From Eumeta japonica (Eukaryota; Arthropoda; Insecta; Lepidoptera; Psychidae): 64,000 nt of DNA. Position 1 is the first letter of the stretch, and every line of letters begins with the position of its first letter. The notes beneath the pieces were generated by a model. The model was not told where the DNA came from. It saw only the letters and a program-made list of their open reading frames with translations, and did not search any database. Below, in pieces: positions 47,501 to 59,200 of the stretch. Both the position numbers and the translations under genes were made by a program. The stretch spans positions 186,001 through 250,000 of the forward strand of contig BGZK01000543.1 of assembly GCA_005406025.1 (NCBI GenBank), read 5' to 3'.

Positions 47501-49075
47501 TGTCTCATTACTTCAACTATATCGACAACACTGAGCATATAACTTCGAGTTACGCATTCATATGAACGTTGACTCACCACATATGTAGAATAAATCGAGT
47601 AAGCGTACACTCACATGCAATTATAACAATTTCTATTATAATTTAACGGATATTCAAAAATTTTGAAGCTTAAAATCCTGAAGATAGTCCTCATCAAATG
47701 TATTTTTTTTTTATTTGGAAACGCTGTATTACAAAAAGAAATGGACATGTTATTAAAATGAAACTCAAAGTTTCACTAATTTGTGTCAAAATAAATTTTA
47801 AATCTGCATATAATTCTCGTCATATTTGTTATCATCACCATCGTTATCATCATGAATGCTTTGCCAGAAGTCGGTCGTTAGTTCGAAAGAGATGAATCTT
47901 GACGCACATAAAGGAGCGTGCTTATGAGAAAGGCTATACGTTTCTTTGGAGCTTCGACCGGTACACATGCAACCTATATTCAAAAACTAAAGAGAGGAAA
48001 TGTGAATAAATGCTATATAGGAAAAATATTTTACCACAAGGGTATACGCATTATTACCCTTGTAGTTATGCATCATTCCTCACTTAAACGCATTATTTGG
48101 TTATTTGTTATTTAAAGTACTTAAGTTGTTGTTCACCACATGTCTCTCTTCTGTTAGCCTAATGAATTTTGAAAACTAAGTTCCATGTGTTATTCTACTA
48201 AATATCTCCAAGCGAATATAGTCCTGCTTAATTCCTTCTTCCAGCGCTATATCTGAGTACTTCATACTGCATGTAGTTTCTCGACTGTTGTCAACTGTTC
48301 CTAACAACACATTCTTCTGGTGAGCATTTTTTTCTCTTTTTCCGTTTGTTCATAGAGAACGTATTCTTCCGATCTTCTTTAAAGATATTATTAATATGAA
48401 TGTTCTCAAGGCATCGTTTTTCCAGAATTCACTATTTGAAAATTCTGTTAGCGCAATCCTATCTTAGTTTTTAATAGTACTGATGCCTATTTTTCTATTA
48501 TGTTTGCTAAGCCCTGGCATTCTGGATTGAGGACACAACTTTGTTTCTTGTTTTTTAAAGATTCTAGAATTCCTATAATATGGTATTTCTCTATTACCGC
48601 TTTGGATTTAGCTAGATCCCAGTCGCAATAGACAAAGTAAAATTGTGCATCTTGTTTTACTTTTATCGATTTTTGGATTATGGACCTTTTTGATTGTGGT
48701 GTTATTTTATGATTCTTTGTAATGATTACCCATAAAATCTTATGATCAGCGCTTATAACGTTTGATTATTGTCCTTTAACGTGTTCAAACAAAATTCCCT
48801 ATTCGGGAATCTTTTAGTTTTATTGTTAACCTGTAATGTTCTCTTCTTTTGCTCCTACGTTGTTTCAATATCGATGGCCCCATTTATTTGCCATAGAAAA
48901 ATCCAAGAGTAAGGTATTTATGTTATTTCATTATTTTAAAGTAGATTGGTCCCGATTATCGATTTAATATCTCCTGTCATATTACTTGGTCGCGGGTAAT
49001 CATTTGAAATGAAAAAGCTACTTTGCGTTTCTATATATATATACATATCAATCGATTAGTAAAATTAACTATGAT
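47501..49075. other. Region upstream of the receptor gene, nothing assigned
   Basis: No exon-like block. The reverse strand of 48150-48950 looks like decayed coding DNA of a mobile element, but I could not place it. Confidence 0.35.
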
Positions 49076-49079
49076 CCTG

Positions 49080-49345
49080 AGATCCTGATCGCTATCCCGT
49101 TCTGGATTTCTACCCTATCCTGTTCTCTCGACGTCAATTTCCTAAATTCTCGATTCCGAACTCGGTCTCGGTTTAAGTACGCCCCAATTCTGATGTCACT
49201 TTCAATCCCGGTCCTACTCTCAATTCTGATCTATTCATATTCCAATCCCGGTTATGCTCTTGATTCCAATCCTGATCCCATCTTCGATTACGATCTTAGT
49301 CCCGTTCTCCATTTCAAACCCTCCCGGTGTTGGCTCTAGATTCTG
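49080..49345 (+). repeat. Degenerate minisatellite of CCCGATCC/TTCCAATCC-like 12-mers
   Basis: About 20 imperfect units such as 'gatcctgatcgctatcccgttctggatt', 'cttagtcccgttctccattt', 'gattccaatcctgatccca'. Related arrays on the opposite strand at 29865-30070. Confidence 0.55.
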
Positions 49346-49631
49346 CTCTTCGCCTCGTTTACAAATTCCATTCCATTAACGGTCACAGTTTCAATTTAAA
49401 AAAAACTCGGGCAAATTCTATTATCAAAATAAAGTTTATGCTTGCTTTCTATGAGTTTAAGAATTTTTAGAATTCGAAATAATACAAATAAATTCGGAAA
49501 ATCCAAAAGTGCATGACTCACACGCGTATTATTATATTACAAAAGAATAAAAGGAATGACAATTTTTGGATGAAAATAATGCCATTAAAAAAAATTGTTG
49601 GAACACATAAGTGTTTTTAATAAATTATGTT

Positions 49632-49671
49632 ATTGTTAATAAATTAACAATAATGTTAATTTATTAACAAT
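49632..49671. repeat. Perfect 18-bp inverted repeat with 4-bp spacer
   Basis: ATTGTTAATAAATTAACA and TGTTAATTTATTAACAAT flank ATAA. It would extrude readily as a cruciform. Confidence 0.75.
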
Positions 49672-51315
49672 CAATTATGAAACTAAGCAATGTTTTTTTG
49701 GATTGTACAAAACAAAAATAGTATCCAGTTATATGCAAATAGCAAGTAACTCACCACTACCTTCTTGCCACCATAAATAATACTCCATAACACCATAAAT
49801 TATCAAGAAAACAAGTTGTTTTGTTGATGATTTTTTTTTCATTATTGAATGCTATTAACTAGTTTACGTAGTACAGTTATTTTTCTTAAGTGGCGCCACC
49901 TGGATATGTAAAAAATTAATTAAAAAAACAGTGAAAACGAAACGAGAAAAAAGAGAAAGAAATATACGCATGCGTATGTAATAAGAAAGAGACAAAAATA
50001 GTAACAACAATTTTAATAAGGGAAAATTTAGGAAACTTGTTCGACTTTCATTAATAACTATTAAAAGGTTGCGAGTTCAAGAACAAAAATCAATAGGAAC
50101 GCTCCTTAGAATATGTCGAAACTCATTTAATACGATTTATCTTAATCCATTGTTGGTATTTCTCTAAATTGTCAGGACCCACCAAAGCACAAACCAACGG
50201 ACTGCGGTACACATATTTTTCAATTACAATTTTTGCTATGTAATCTAACGTAAATCAATTAGAAAATAAAATATTCTTATAAATTAGTGTCTCTATTTAT
50301 TTAAAAATTGATAATAAAGTGGGTTTAAATCTAGTTTGAAGTATAAGAACGATATTATGCAGAGAAACTCAAGTATGACCACATATTGAAGGTAGAGCAG
50401 TCTTACACGCTGCACGTTGTGAGTTGTGCAATACAGACGAAACCAAAGCGAAATTGTTTAGTCTAATTTAGTCAAGGAGTTCCTTATTAATGAAGTAATT
50501 CTTAACATCGGTTTAGTAGTTACATTCATTAATAAAAATATGCAGAAAACGTCATATAGGAATGTTAGTTTCCTTTTTCAGAAATCTTCCCATTCGCGAA
50601 TACAACATGTCAGTTACATACTAATTGCATGAATAGTTGAATTACGCAAAAACCGACAAGACACACACCGTTTTTTTTATACATTGCACGAACCATATCC
50701 CCCCACCTAATTGTAAAAGACGCATCTCACCGTTTTTCAAAATCGTACCATGCTTTATAAAAAATTTCTCCTCAACTGCGATAAAAAGCAAATTACTCTC
50801 ATACACATACACACGAATCTATATAAAAAGAAATGTATATGGGTAATAAAGAAATAAGAAATCAATTATTGATTTTGTTATGGTTTTCATACGATGTATG
50901 ACATTAACATAGAGCCTATCATTTTTATAATTACAGTTTCTGACTGTACACTTATTTTCCTCAAGATTGGTCATAATTTTCGCAAGTTAAAGAAAACATA
51001 TGTACAGAAAGACAGAAAAATAAAAAGTAGCTTATTATTTGCACAATTATATTTTCTGACTGTAAATCAATTATCATCGACATCGATAAAATATTTAAAT
51101 TTTAAAAGAACATGGGCATTAGCAGCTTACACAGAACGCATGTCCGTTTATTTTAGACTTGCCGATCCAGGTGGCGCCCTTGGCTTGATTTTCAATTATA
51201 GGCATTACTTTGTAATAATATTCACAACTTTTGAACCAAAAATCGTGAGTATTGTAACGGAATAAGACTGTAACTTGAATAACAACGTAACTGGAATAAA
51301 ACTGTCTGACCTGCT
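49672..51315. other. AT-rich stretch, nothing recognised
   Basis: A 123-codon plus-strand open frame (50894-51265) has no recognisable domain or exon borders and is probably chance. No repeat match seen. Confidence 0.4.
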
Positions 51316-51319
51316 AAGA

Positions 51320-53262
51320 ATTTGAATTTGAAATTAGATCTACAAAGTAATGTCAAAGTCAGCGTACACAACAAAGGGGGATTTTCAATTGCTTGTTGTA
51401 ATTATCGAATGTTGAAATATTTTCCGGGATGTTATTACCGAGCCAATTTTGTTTTTTATTCTCTTTACTTGGCAAAACAGTGCAAACACCTGCACAATTT
51501 GAAATTTGATGTGTTTCTAATCTATCTTTATTTGGAAATTTCAATAAAAATCCATCACAAGTATGTATAGCCCCATTTTTTGATGAAATCTGTTTAGGTG
51601 TTAATCTAGACATGCTTTTTTATATAACAATAATGACCATTATTATTAAATTTTGAGAAGTATAATAGATTTATATGGGTTTGCTTTCGAAATTTTGTAA
51701 AAAAAATTGGTCCTATGAGTTCATGACTTATCACAAAAGAAACCAAGAGGAATGGGCCACATTAGCGCAGAACAAATCGGAAATGAAAAAAGCTGCGGAT
51801 GAAGTATACCAACTCCCAGAAACGGACACTGAAAGCTCTGCACCGAGTGAAGAAAATGAAGAATAAAAGACTAACGGGAAAAAAACTTATTTCAGATTTC
51901 TTATACGTATGTGTATATATACATGCGTTACTATAATGGGAACCAAGAAGAACAAAGCAAATTAAGATAAGGAAAGTTGTACATGAACTCTACCAACTCT
52001 CACTAGCACCGAAAGTTTATACCAAGCAATGAAAATGAAGTATGAAGATTAACTGAGGAAACAAAAAAAACGGAGAACTGAAGACAAATGGAAGAAATTT
52101 TCCTTTCCTACAGCATTTATTGACACACTATAGTATCTATTACCTATCCTGAATCCAGTTTCTGGCTAAAGGCTGCACGAATACCGGCTGGCTCTACACT
52201 CCCGTCACTCCTAGAACCTACTAGAACCTACACTCCCTCCGATATTTACGCTCCCTTCGGTATATCGGGACTTGTCCCTTTCAGTCATTGCGACTGGCTG
52301 AAGGTCGAGCGATGATGATGATGATGATGATGAAAAATTGGTCCTATGAGTTCATGATATTTTTTTATTGTGTTATATTCTAAAGTAAATACATTAATAC
52401 TAATATTATTCAATTTTTTCTATTCTAGGTATATCTTTCAATTGTAAAGGAAAACTTATGTTATTAAATTTTAATTTGTTTTGATGTTTAAAATATGAAC
52501 TAACTCTGTCCGAATGGTTGGTTGTTGGATAGAGCGCAGACAGTAACGCCCATTTAAAACACTCATTATCAATATTTTTGACATTCACTATAGCTTTTTT
52601 TAATTGACATCTCTAAGCAATTCGATAAAGGATGAGCCACAAAGTGGATTAAATTTATTTATATTCATATCAATACAATTTATGTGTATAAAATATCATC
52701 CACTATCTTTGTTCTCAAATTCACTAAGCTTATATTTTATTGTGTTTCTTACAGTTGCAAAAAAGTCTACAAACGTATCACCTAAACCAAAAACATAATT
52801 TTGTGTTTGAAAATAGAACGTATTTTGTAAATATCTTTGGTTTCTTGTTTAAATTCGGCTTGAATTACAAAATTGACTTTTATACATGTTAACTCGGTTA
52901 AGCATTCTTTGATTAAAACTCAATGGTATCCTTAACAGAATCAAAAAACGATTCTGGAGTTTGAAAGTTTTTAACATCATTTATTTTTGAAGTTATTTGA
53001 TATGTTAATACTCTATTCCCAAATGCATTTTCAATTAATACTACGTTAGATAATCTGTGTTCGATTGCAGAACATTGTTCTTGTGACTGTTGCTTTTTAA
53101 GTAATTTGAGAAATACCTTTTATTTATTTTCTTTTGGCATACTTTACATTCAGTTTCGTTATATAGTGACGCACTTGCTTTGGCAGACGTTGAAGGTTGT
53201 GGGCTTTTTTCAGTACTGGATACATAGGCAAACTTTCTTTTCAATCCACAACCCGTTTGCAT
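51320..53262 (-). mobile_element. Remnant of a DNA-polymerase-B-encoding selfish element (Polinton-like), interrupted
   Basis: In minus-strand order come a zinc-finger-like stretch (C-x2-C...H-x4-H, 53145-53085), a block ending in KINKFNPLCGSS-like text (about 52650), NVKNIDNECFKWALLSALYP (about 52590-52530), then PLQLKDIPRIEKIE. After the insertion, TCDGFLLKFPNKDRLETHQ follows. At about 51370, after a frameshift, PFVVYADFD follows, which resembles the Exo I motif of family-B DNA polymerases. These blocks recur together in insect genomes as parts of large PolB elements. Stops and shifts show decay, and the polymerase palm is absent. Whether it came from a transposon or an integrated virus-like element is unresolved. 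Confidence 0.55.
51727..52332 (+). mobile_element. 606-bp retroposed insert with (GAT)n tail and 25-bp target duplications
   Basis: The identical 25-mer running from AAAAATTGG through GAGTTCATGA lies at 51702-51726 and 52333-52357. Between them the insert ends 'gcgactggctgaaggtcgagc(gat)7', a simple-repeat tail like that of non-LTR elements. The insert begins with an open frame (RNQEEWATLAQNKSEMKKAA ... SSAPSEENEE, stop at 51866) and a diverged second copy of that segment follows near 51940-52050. It interrupts the PolB remnant. Confidence 0.8.
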
Positions 53263-53269
53263 GGAACTA

Positions 53270-55590
53270 CAAATACACTAAATCATATAAAACACTATTC
53301 AAAAATCACTGACGTACAAAGTCAAAGAATGTTTAATGTTTACCATTTGAGTTTCTTTTCCAATTCATAATTATCCAACGCTTCCACCAAGTCATAATCA
53401 TAGATAAATTAAATAAATCGAACTCTCCACATTCTTCAATTTCATCAAAAAAATTAATCACATTTTGTTTCATTTTGATATTGAACAAATAAGACACAAA
53501 TTGAAAACAAATAGGTAATGAGATCCAAGAACATACGGGTTGCACTCACAATATAGTACAAATAAACTTCACAATCGACTTACGAAGTTAAACTGATTTT
53601 GTTTAGACCTTTAGAAAGCGTATTTATATTAAACACGTTAATTTTAGTATTAACACTATTTAACGTAATGCTCTTCTCATTAATTCACCATTAATTATAA
53701 TCGATATTTTAATAACGAAACATCTATTATGCGTCATAATTTATACATTTAAATTTCACTGATAATACTTTGTGTAACGATGTATTGGTAAAGAGTATGT
53801 TTGAACAAATGTTTCTGAAATAAAAAAAGGAAATTTAAAAAAAATGTTTATTTATTTAAAAGTCCTTTTATGATTTCCGCTAATAGTATAAGCTAAGTAA
53901 AGAAATCAACTTTTAGAAAGTACACGTTCATTTGTTCTCATTACTGAAGAAGTATTTTTTACACTCTGATTTTTCTGCGATCTCTTTTGTTATATTATAA
54001 ATAACATCTTTGGTGTTGATAAAATGTGAGTCGTTTTCTGCATTTCTCGTGTAATATTTCACTCATCCGTCGACATGCTTCCAATGTTTAGTCGGAGGGA
54101 TCTTCTTCAATTTTTGTAGCTCGAACACTTCATTTTTATCAGATGAGAAGCGGTTATTAAAATCGTCTTTATTTGTACATAGATACGACATTCCCCCGTT
54201 AACGGCTTGTCCCACTGTTGACGAAGCCTTCCTTTTCTTTTCTTGTGTGTGTACAAAAGAACTCGTTTATACTTTAGAAGTCCTTTTGTGTGTTCCAATT
54301 TTACTAAGATCCATAGTGTCTTCTTCATCGACAGCGCACGCACTATAATAATATGCCTTAAAACGTGTTCTCGTTGTTATCACCACATATTGAATGGATA
54401 CTGTAAATAAAATTTTGTTACACTATATCACAATAACAAAGATTAGATATAACAATAAATGTTGAATAGAATAATAGAGATGAAAATAGAATAGTAAATA
54501 ACATACAAGAAAAAATTGCTTGTCGATGTTGAGATACTTAAACCAAAGTTGTAGATGGATTATTTTAAGCATCTTAGTCAATGTAATATATCAAATTGTG
54601 ATCATTAGCAAACAGTAAAATTTCTTTTTACGAATCTCATCAATATATCGTTTATAATGTTTTTCGTAACGAAACATTCCCTTCATTATTGTAACTATTA
54701 GTAGAAGTTTTGATTGCAAGACATTCTCGTAATTACCTGTGAGTCGCACATGGTAACAAACATTACTACAATCGTTTACTGTTCACAATGTACACATTTT
54801 CTTGATTCATATAGGCATAAGGCTGTTGTACAAATATCATACGTTACAATCCATGGACATGCCATTAATGTTATATGCTCTGCCACGAGGGCGATGTATG
54901 GATATTTGTCAACGCTTTATACCGAACATTCGTTTCTTTATCTATATACCCAGAAAACATTTCGTTAATGTTAGGCATTTGACGTTAAGCAGCGACTCAA
55001 ACCGTGCAATTCATATTCCAATTACAATGGCATGTTGGTAAAACCCAATATGATAGCCACACATGACGTCATATGTGACGAGTTTATTTTTTTTGAGAGA
55101 CCGGGGCCGTCATCAAATATAATGTATTTATTCAAAAGTAATAACGATTTCTTTAATGTGGACGACTGATACCAAATAAGTACTACAGGAAAATATACGC
55201 CTACAAATGTAAGTTCAGAATGTCGAAGGTTACGAATTGTTTTATCGTCTACTGTCTGCGTCTTTGTATATTAAATAGTAATTATTAAAAACGCTTTTCG
55301 CTACCGACAAATAACTACCTCAAAAAGCCTATTATTGTGTTGATCATTATCTGTTTGCATATCGATAGAACAGATTGGAGTTTCAAATACAATAGAAAGA
55401 GCTCCGGAATTTATTTCGCATGATTCTCCTTTTCATCTTTTTTTTTCATTAACTTTACCTCACCTTCCGTATCTTTTTCCTTAACTTTTTATAACATCGC
55501 GTCACACCTAATATTAGATAAAAATTCATTTTTTGCTTTTTACCGTACTGTTGTCTATTCATTTAAAAGTGACTCTCGATTCGCTAGATG
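53270..55590. other. AT-rich stretch, nothing recognised
   Basis: Minus-strand frames at 53333-53545 and 54107-54343 are short and without domains. They might continue the PolB element's upstream part, but I cannot show it. Confidence 0.4.
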
Positions 55591-55599
55591 ACGTCGATA

Positions 55600-55830
55600 A
55601 GCGAACGTGGCCCAGTGGTAAGAGTGTTGCTACCCAAACGGAAGATACCGCATTCGAAACCTAACCATGAGTGAATCGACCACAGGCGCAGTGATCGATC
55701 CACGCCACTTAGCCAGTGCCTCCGAGAGCACATTCAACCATCAATCCTGGATCCGGAGGTATACAACACTGAACCAACATAAATGGATTGTATGAAGATG
55801 TGCCCCTGCAGTAAAATTATGGTATCCTGA
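55600..55830 (+). repeat. tRNA-derived SINE (A and B boxes visible)
   Basis: TGGCCCAGTGGTAAGAG (about 55607) fits the Pol III A box and GCATTCGAAACC (about 55650) fits the B box. They are 40-odd bases apart, as in a tRNA. A non-tRNA body follows. The tRNA arms do not fold fully, so it is not a functional tRNA gene. Confidence 0.55.
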
Positions 55831-56207
55831 CAAAATATATGAGTTACACGAGGATAAATAAAATGCAATCACACGCTTTGCCAGAATATAATAGTTTATT
55901 GGACCTCGCAATTTTATTAAATTTTATTTTACAATCAAGAATTAAATGTCTATGAAACATGCCGAAAGATTCCAAAATGCTATACATGTGCTTATTTACC
56001 GTTTAAAAATTATAAAATAAATGTTATTACCTACTACCTCAGACCATAAATAATTGACACAATGTAAGCTGAAACGAAAATTTACTATTTAAAAAATTAC
56101 TACACTTGCACCACTGGTACGTTGTATGGAGAAGCTGTTTTTTTTTTTGTCTAATTAAGCTTCTCTTTATATAACAAGCCCGACATTCTTTTCTGCTTCT
56201 GTGTTTA

Positions 56208-56278
56208 TCACTGAAGTTTGAATTCCTCTATTCTTGTATTAGCAGCGAGCAACATATTTTCATTAGTATAAGGACCTT
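56208..56278 (-). CDS. AOX: Aldehyde oxidase terminal exon
   Basis: Acceptor gtttattttcag. Two bases complete a Glu codon, then GPYTNENMLLAANTRIEEF, KLQ and TGA. The LLAA.TRIEEF ending is typical of insect aldehyde oxidases. Confidence 0.9.
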
Positions 56279-59200
56279 CTGAAAATAAACCGAAGTATAT
56301 AAAAAAAATAGATAAATGAACATACAAAAAAATAAATTTGTCATATTAACATGATATTTCTTTTAATTATACACCGTTACATTATTTCGAAATAATGATG
56401 AATTTGGTTATATGATTAAAACCGTAGCTAATAATGTAATTCTTCTACTTTCTCTCTTCCATCTACAAATCCGAAAACTTAACGTTAACAATATATTTGT
56501 AAGCACTGCTCCAAATTTCTAATTTCCCATATTGATTTACTGCGTTTTACATTTTAGATCCATGAGCAAAATATGAATCCATACTTAAATGAAACAAAAA
56601 TTTAATTCAATTTAATATCCGTGATATGAGGTAAGAGAACTAGTAGTTAGTGAAATAGTTCTATGAACTACAAAGAACACGAAGAAAACTCTAAAAGGCG
56701 GAAAATGTGGTGAACAGGGCTCTGCGTTTCGTTCAGAATACATCATCCATATATCCATAGCAAAGGTTTATTACCTGCACTGGTGTGCGATGGGTGAAAA
56801 GTGAATACAGCTGAAAAAACCTTAAAATACAGTCAATGCAGTGGAAATATTATTTCTGCACACTCTGTGTGGAGCGTTCTTAGAGGATTCGAAGAATTGA
56901 AATAGCGTTGTGAAAAAAATGTGGGTTTCGAAAGATGTAGCCACTGAAGTGAGAAAGGTTTTGTCAAGGTGATTCGACCATATTAAATGCACCAACGATC
57001 ATAAATCAATGAATAAATGTATAAAGCGAACGATATAAGGAGTAAGTTGATAAAAAACATTCTATATCTTTTTTAACTACAGTTATAGGAATTTAGATAA
57101 AAATCACATTTTAAGCTTCCGAAACCAACGCGCTGTAGCTGAACTATAAACAATAGATCAATATGAGATGTTAAAAGAAAAATATTTAACTAAGAATCTT
57201 ATGGCTCTTGCCTACCCGTCTTGCTTAAGCGTCAACTTTGGTATAACCTACAACTTTATAATATTTGTTTCTAGTAATAGTAGTACTGCACGCCAGCCGA
57301 TTTTTTGGTTTAAGTACATTGTCTTATTGTCAATTATAATAAAATGAAATATCACTTAGAACAAACCTATACAAAACCACTCATTTTTAGGGCAACCACT
57401 GTCGTCCCTTGATGAAGTGATGGCTTCTCGAAGAGCGAAGGCTACGACGATTCCCAGGCATGTAGCGGGTTCCCCGGTAGCTGAAATTTTTAATTTATTT
57501 TCAGTGTCAAATGTTAATTTACTGTGATAGAACCATACTAGAGGCCAACTTGACGGCAGCACAAAAATGGACCGGGTCGACTGACGAAATACCACACTTT
57601 TACAGAATATGGAACTGAAGTGGCAGCTTCCACTGTTGCGTTTCATCTAATAAAGAAGAGTTTCATTGGCCTACTCCCATCTCCCCCTTTCGTCTACCTG
57701 ATCCTACTCGATGTTCTTTTCCCTCGATATGCGATTAGATATCCTATTCTCTTCCAAGTGGCCGACAATGTGCTGGTGACCATCTACTCTCTGATGACTA
57801 ACCTGTTCGTTTGTCCCTCGACTATGCGATAAAAAATGAATGAATTGGGTTGTATTTAGTTTCATTGTCGAAATAGATAAGGGGACCACAATGAGATCAT
57901 TTCAGACTTCATATGTTTATATATAGCATACTTGATATTTCATTTATGTACTCTTCTATCTGACAACAATCCGATAGCATAGGCTTATTATGTTACTTTA
58001 ATCAATAACGATAAATAATGATTATTGGTGATTTATAACAACTAAAATTATCACAATAACGACAGTTCTATTTTTTATATTATTATTAATTTAAAGACTA
58101 AGAGACTAAAGCGTTAATAAAGTCAAAGAAAGACTCGTAACTAGCGACGGTTTCATTTTTACTTCAATTCTTTTTTATTTATCTACTCAGACTGTATAGT
58201 CTTTCGAAGTCGATACACGCTTTTATTTATAAAATTGGGACTGTGATAAAAACGGGAAGACTTAGTGATTAAGGTGTAAAATTTTAGCGTTAAAAATACA
58301 TAATTGTGTATGATATGGAATTATTTTGTGGTAGACGAAGAAGCTTAATTATCGTTGAAGGTCACAATTAACTTATAAAGTGTTATATTTCTTATTAAAG
58401 TTAATTTATTTTTATTGTTTATGTATTCTATTAATATCTTGCCTATTTGTGCGTTGTTCTAAAGATTCGTTTTTCCTTCTCCCTTGTGTATGCATTCTTT
58501 CAATATCTCGCCTATTAGTACGTTGTTCTAAAGATTCGTTTTTCTTTCTCTCTTGTGTATCTATTCTATCGATATCTTGCCTATTTTTGCGTTGTTCTAA
58601 CGATTCGTTTTCTCTATGTTTAGCTACTGCTAACCTTATTTTTTCTAAGCGTTGCCGCTTGTGGACATAGCTTTCATTAACAATCTTCTCCTGTCGCTTC
58701 AATTTCGCCTTCTCTTAACGTCGTTTTCTTTGTGTAGTAGTTTCTTTTTTTTTCTTGTTCATGTTGTTCCCATGAGTATGGGACAAAAACTGTCCATCCC
58801 CCCAGAGGTTCATTGTAGAGGGATAAGTGCTTCAGTACAACAGGGTTCGCCCTGGTACCCCGAGGCGCAACGTTAGCGATATGAAATGTTTATTCACCCT
58901 CATCCTCTGCACGTGCTCACCTTGGCATCTTCCTTGATGGTATAATTAAGAACATTTAACACCTTCTTTTTCCTCTTACTATCATACCTCTCATTCCACC
59001 TTCCAGCTCCATCATTAGACCCTGGTTACTATATAGTATCAAAGTACTCATCAAGACGAATTAAACGAGCCCAAAGTCGATAGGGTTGCGTTGTTTAATT
59101 ACGGAGTTCCTATGGCCACCTTCCAGCTCCATCATCAGATCAGCTCTATGTCATAATAATATTCTATTGTCATCCGATTTATATATATATATAAATATTA

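Noticed and set aside
50894..51265. 123-codon plus-strand open frame
   Set aside because: Low-complexity composition and no domain. It overlaps nothing conserved and is probably chance in AT-rich DNA.
55605..55670. Functional tRNA gene
   Set aside because: A and B boxes are present, but the acceptor and anticodon stems do not pair properly, so a SINE is the better explanation.
58380..58670. Repetitive plus-strand open frame rich in Leu/Cys/Phe
   Set aside because: It is the antisense of the charged 22-residue repeats on the minus strand; the hydrophobic pattern is a by-product.
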